Assembly: GCA_002021875.1 (NCBI GenBank)
Contig: CP018627.1
Coordinates: 3,844,001-3,908,000, forward strand
Source of the DNA: Streptomyces hygroscopicus
GTDB lineage: Bacteria > Actinomycetota > Actinomycetes > Streptomycetales > Streptomycetaceae
Length of the DNA: 64,000 bases
Direction of reading: 5' to 3'
A program made the position numbers and the translations under genes. The notes under the pieces are model-generated. The model did not search any database. It was not told the DNA's origin and saw nothing but the letters and a program-made list of their open reading frames with translations. This document shows, one piece after another, positions 61,533 to 64,000 of this stretch. The stretch's first letter is position 1; each line of letters starts with the position of its first letter.

Positions 61533-62185
61533 TCCCCGATGGCGTGCCCCGCGTCCTGGTGGCCGTCCGCGGCGTCCTCGTCCGTCCGCCACAGCGGATG
61601 CTCACGGGCCGCCCACGCCCGCTCGACCCTGCCCGTACGCATCCCCCGCCGGGCCTCCGGATCGGCGAACGCCTTGCCGATATGGCCGATCAGGACGATG
61701 CCGATGGCCAGCGCCAGCCAGTCGTGGACGAAGGTGGCGCTGGTACGCCACACCAGCGGGGCCAGACCGGTGAACCACATCAGCAGCCCGGTGCCCGCCA
61801 TCACCATCACGGCGCCCGCGATATACCCCGCGTACAGCTTCTGCCCGGCGTTGAACTTCCCCGCCGGGCGCTCCTGTCGCCGGTGGTCGCGGCGCAGCGC
61901 CGCGCGCAGCCAGCGGCGGTCGTGCGGGCCGAAGCGGTTGAGCCGGGTGAGATCGGCGCGGAAGGCGCGGGAGACGAGTCCGAGCAGGGCCGGGAGCGGG
62001 GTGAGGATGCCGCTCCACTCGTGCACGGTGACGACGAGGGCGCGCCGCCCGACGAGCTCGGCGAGCTCGGGCAGATAGAGGCAGCCCGCGCTGACCACAC
62101 ACACGCCCAGCAGGAGGGCCGTGGTGCGGTGGATCCAGCGCTCGGCGAGGCTGAACCGGCGCACCCGCTCAGGCGGTGGGGTCAT
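61511..62185 (-). CDS. Cytochrome b561-type membrane protein
   Basis: This 224-residue, four-helix cytochrome b subunit has likely haem His in ERWIHRTTA, VTVHEWSG, FVHDWLALA and LIGHIGKAF. It follows the molybdopterin oxidoreductase with a 17-nt overlap and probably feeds electrons to or from it, as the haem subunit does in formate dehydrogenase or YedYZ/MsrPQ. The last 20 residues lie in the tandem repeat region. Confidence 0.88.
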   Translation of the reverse strand: MTPPPERVRRFSLAERWIHRTTALLLGVCVVSAGCLYLPELAELVGRRALVVTVHEWSGILTPLPALLGLVSRAFRADLTRLNRFGPHDRRWLRAALRRDHRRQERPAGKFNAGQKLYAGYIAGAVMVMAGTGLLMWFTGLAPLVWRTSATFVHDWLALAIGIVLIGHIGKAFADPEARRGMRTGRVERAWAAREHPLWRTDEDAADGHQDAGHAIGDHEHRVR

Positions 62186-62903
62186 CGTCGCGTCCGTTCG
62201 ATTTACCGACCCAGGCGTCGACGTCATAGCCCCGGTCCTCCCAATAGCCGGGCCGCACCTCATCGGTGACGGTGATACCGGAGAGCCATTTCGCCGACTT
62301 GTAGAAGTACATGGGCGCCACATACAGCCGCACCGGCCCACCGTGGGAGTGCCCCAGCGGCTTGTCCCGCAGCTTCAGCGCGACCAGGACGTCGGCGCGC
62401 CGCGCCTGCTCGAGGGTCAGGCTCTCGCTGTACGCGCCGTCGAAGCAGGTGAAGCGGACGGCCTTGGCCCGCAAACCCACCCCGGCGGCGTCGAGCAGCG
62501 TCGAAAGCCGCACCCCCTCGAACGGGGTCTCGGGCACCCGCCAGCCGGTGACGCACTGGACATCGCGGACCAGGCGGGTCTGCGGGAGCGCGCGCAGATC
62601 GGCGAGGCGGTACTCGGCGGGCTTGTCGACGAGTCCGTCGACGGTGAGGCGGTAGTTGCCCGCGTCCTTGTGGGGCACGGAGGAGGTGACGGAGTAGTAG
62701 CGGAATCCCCCGCCGTTGGGGAGGAGTCCGGTCACCCCCGTCGGGTCCTTGTCGGCCACCGCGCCCAGGGCGGTCTCCAGGCGGCCCTGCAGCCAGGGGG
62801 CCGCGGCCATCGCGCCCGCGCCGAGGCCGAGCATGCCGAGGACGAGGCGCCGGCCGACGGGGGCGCCGTGGCCGTCGGATCCGGCACCGGTGTTGGGGTC
62901 CAT
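62169..62903 (-). CDS. Sulfite oxidase-family molybdopterin oxidoreductase
   Basis: This 244-residue exported enzyme has a Tat-like N-terminus (GRRLVLGM, then hydrophobic) and a sulfite oxidase fold with the molybdenum-ligand Cys in VQCVTGWRV, FEGVRLSTLLDAAG and HGGPVRLYVAPMY. It resembles MsrP/YedY-like enzymes. The substrate could be methionine sulfoxide or another S- or N-oxide. It is coupled to the cytochrome b561 gene. Confidence 0.88.
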   Translation of the reverse strand: MDPNTGAGSDGHGAPVGRRLVLGMLGLGAGAMAAAPWLQGRLETALGAVADKDPTGVTGLLPNGGGFRYYSVTSSVPHKDAGNYRLTVDGLVDKPAEYRLADLRALPQTRLVRDVQCVTGWRVPETPFEGVRLSTLLDAAGVGLRAKAVRFTCFDGAYSESLTLEQARRADVLVALKLRDKPLGHSHGGPVRLYVAPMYFYKSAKWLSGITVTDEVRPGYWEDRGYDVDAWVGKSNGRDDDPTA

Positions 62904-62999
62904 GGGTCGATAAGAGCACCGGGCGGGGGTGGTCCGCCAGATCCGCCCGGGATTCGTCAGACTTCGGTAAGACTCCGGGTCCCGGTGGCCGTGCGGGGT

Positions 63000-63250
63000 C
63001 TACGGCACGTGCCAGGTCCACGCCACGCCCCGGCCTACGCCAGGCCCCGGGCTTACGGCACCCCCCGGGCCCACGCCACACCCCGGCCCACGCCACACCC
63101 CGGGCTTACGGCACCCCCCAGGTCCACGCCACACCCCGGCCTACGCCACACCCCGGGCTTACGGCACCCCCCAGGTCCACGCCACACCCCGGCCTACGCC
63201 AGGCCCCGGGCCTACGCCACACCCCGGGCCCACGCCACGCGCCGGGCCTA
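63000..63250. repeat. 53-bp tandem repeat, about 4.7 copies
   Basis: Copies of a 53-bp unit (starting near 63000, 63053, 63106, 63159; each containing ttacggcaccccccaggtcc or a variant) fill most of the space between the two genes. Internal 13-15-bp sub-repeats (ccacgccacacccc) suggest origin by slippage. Confidence 0.9.
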
Positions 63251-64000
63251 CCCCACCGCCTTGGCCGCCGCCCGGCCCGCCGTACGGCCCGAGAAGAGGC
63301 AGCCGCCCAGGAAGGTGCCCTCCAGGGAACGGTAGCCGTGCACTCCCCCGCCGCCGAAGCCCGCCGCCTCCCCGGCCGCGTAGACGCCGGGCAGCGGTTC
63401 GCCGCCCTCGGTCAGGACGCGGGAGGAGAGATCCGTCTCGAGGCCGCCGAGCGTCTTGCGGGTCAGGATGTTCAGGCGCACGGCGATCAGCGGACCCGCC
63501 TTGGGGTCGAGGATGCGGTGCGGGGCGGCGGTGCGGATCAGCCGGTCGGCCACATACTTGCGGGTGCCGCGCAGGGCGGTGACCTGGAGGTCCTTGGTGT
63601 AGGGGTTGGCGATCTCGCGGTCCCGGGCGACGATCTCCCGCCGCAGCCCCTCCTCGTCGATGAGCGGCTCCTTGGTGAGCTCGTTCATCCGCCGGACCAG
63701 CCCCGTCAGCGACCGCTCCACGATGAAGTCCGCGCCGTGGTCCATGAACGCCTGGACCGGGCCCGGGACACCGGCCCGGCCGCGGCCGATCACATCGCGG
63801 ACGCTCTTGCCGGTGAGGTCCGGGTTCTGCTCGGAGCCGGAGAGCGCGAACTCCTTCTCGATGATCTTCCGGGTGAGCACGAACCAGGTGTAGTCGTAGC
63901 CGGTCCGCATGATGTGCTCGAGCGTGCCGAGGGTGTCGAAGCCGGGGAACAGCGGCACCGGCAACCGCTTGCCGCGCGCGTCGAACCACAGGGAGGACGG
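63248..64000 (-). CDS. FAD-binding dehydrogenase, C-terminal part (5' end outside window)
   Basis: About 250 residues are visible, and the frame remains open to the window edge, so the gene is truncated. It matches the FAD-binding fumarate reductase/3-ketosteroid-dehydrogenase-like group: VPLFPGFDTLGTLEHIMRTG, VYAAGEAAGFGGGGVHG and GTFLGGCLFSGRTAGRAAA near the end. The N-terminal FAD Rossmann motif lies beyond the window. Such proteins of about 550 residues are common in Streptomyces; substrate unknown. Confidence 0.88.
   Translation of the reverse strand, partial: PSSLWFDARGKRLPVPLFPGFDTLGTLEHIMRTGYDYTWFVLTRKIIEKEFALSGSEQNPDLTGKSVRDVIGRGRAGVPGPVQAFMDHGADFIVERSLTGLVRRMNELTKEPLIDEEGLRREIVARDREIANPYTKDLQVTALRGTRKYVADRLIRTAAPHRILDPKAGPLIAVRLNILTRKTLGGLETDLSSRVLTEGGEPLPGVYAAGEAAGFGGGGVHGYRSLEGTFLGGCLFSGRTAGRAAAKAVG

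Noticed and set aside
63000..63250. Possible CRISPR array
   Set aside because: The 53-bp units are directly adjacent, with no unique spacers and no cas genes nearby.

Overview
The base composition (about 72% G+C, with G or C at nearly every third codon position), the mycothiol gene mshC, a sortase-anchored chaplin, parJ, F420-type oxidoreductases and rare in-frame TTA codons all point to a Streptomyces chromosome. The window looks like an ordinary chromosomal segment carrying several accessory blocks. I see no CRISPR array, rRNA or intact prophage. Comparisons with S. coelicolor gene order are from memory.

Layout. 1-995 is the 3' part of glpD. 1339-1809 is a small secreted protein. 1969-10525 is a complete-looking oxidative L-fucose module. 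A GntR/FadR-type regulator faces a seven-gene operon: L-fuconate dehydratase, SDR, sugar ABC transporter (binding protein, ATPase, permease), aldo/keto reductase and lactonase. It sits between glpD and parJ, which I recall as neighbours in S. coelicolor. 10780-25403 is conserved Streptomyces backbone: parJ (PAC2), mshC, a PI-kinase-like protein, a DUF3090 protein, a histidine phosphatase, corA, a ferritin-like protein, an F420 enzyme, an aldo/keto reductase, a degenerate RecD-like protein, a DUF5703 protein and a long chaplin. An M20 peptidase and tRNA-Leu(GAG) follow. Just past the tRNA is what looks like the tail of a lost integrase.

27479-38729 is an accessory stretch. It holds two XRE/SDR divergent pairs, an SDR with a TetR regulator, the kdpFABC potassium ATPase operon with a tiny extra membrane peptide, and a three-gene operon of a small ORF, a sigma factor and a repeat protein. 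39468-46996 is the most unusual locus. It combines a GTP cyclohydrolase II-type enzyme with a Tyr-to-Met change, a creatininase-family hydrolase, a RibD-type reductase, a pterin-synthase-fold protein lacking its catalytic residues, a glycosyltransferase, a methyltransferase, a multi-pass membrane protein, a dehydrogenase and a CDP-alcohol phosphatidyltransferase. I read it as a biosynthetic pathway that starts from GTP through an archaeal-like formamidopyrimidine intermediate and ends in an unknown, probably glycosylated product.

47165-51703 is a molybdenum hydroxylase (three subunits) with an NmrA-like protein. It is followed by an ion-channel pseudogene, a PAS/GAF/PP2C/ATPase signalling protein, a divergent NmrA/AraC pair and a GT4 glycosyltransferase. 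58213-61361 pairs a cellulose-synthase-like enzyme with a GH6 lipoprotein; a 195-bp MITE-like element supplies the GH6 stop codon. The window ends with a cytochrome b561/molybdopterin oxidoreductase pair, a 53-bp tandem repeat and a truncated FAD dehydrogenase. Start codons were chosen from ribosome-binding sites and gene overlaps.
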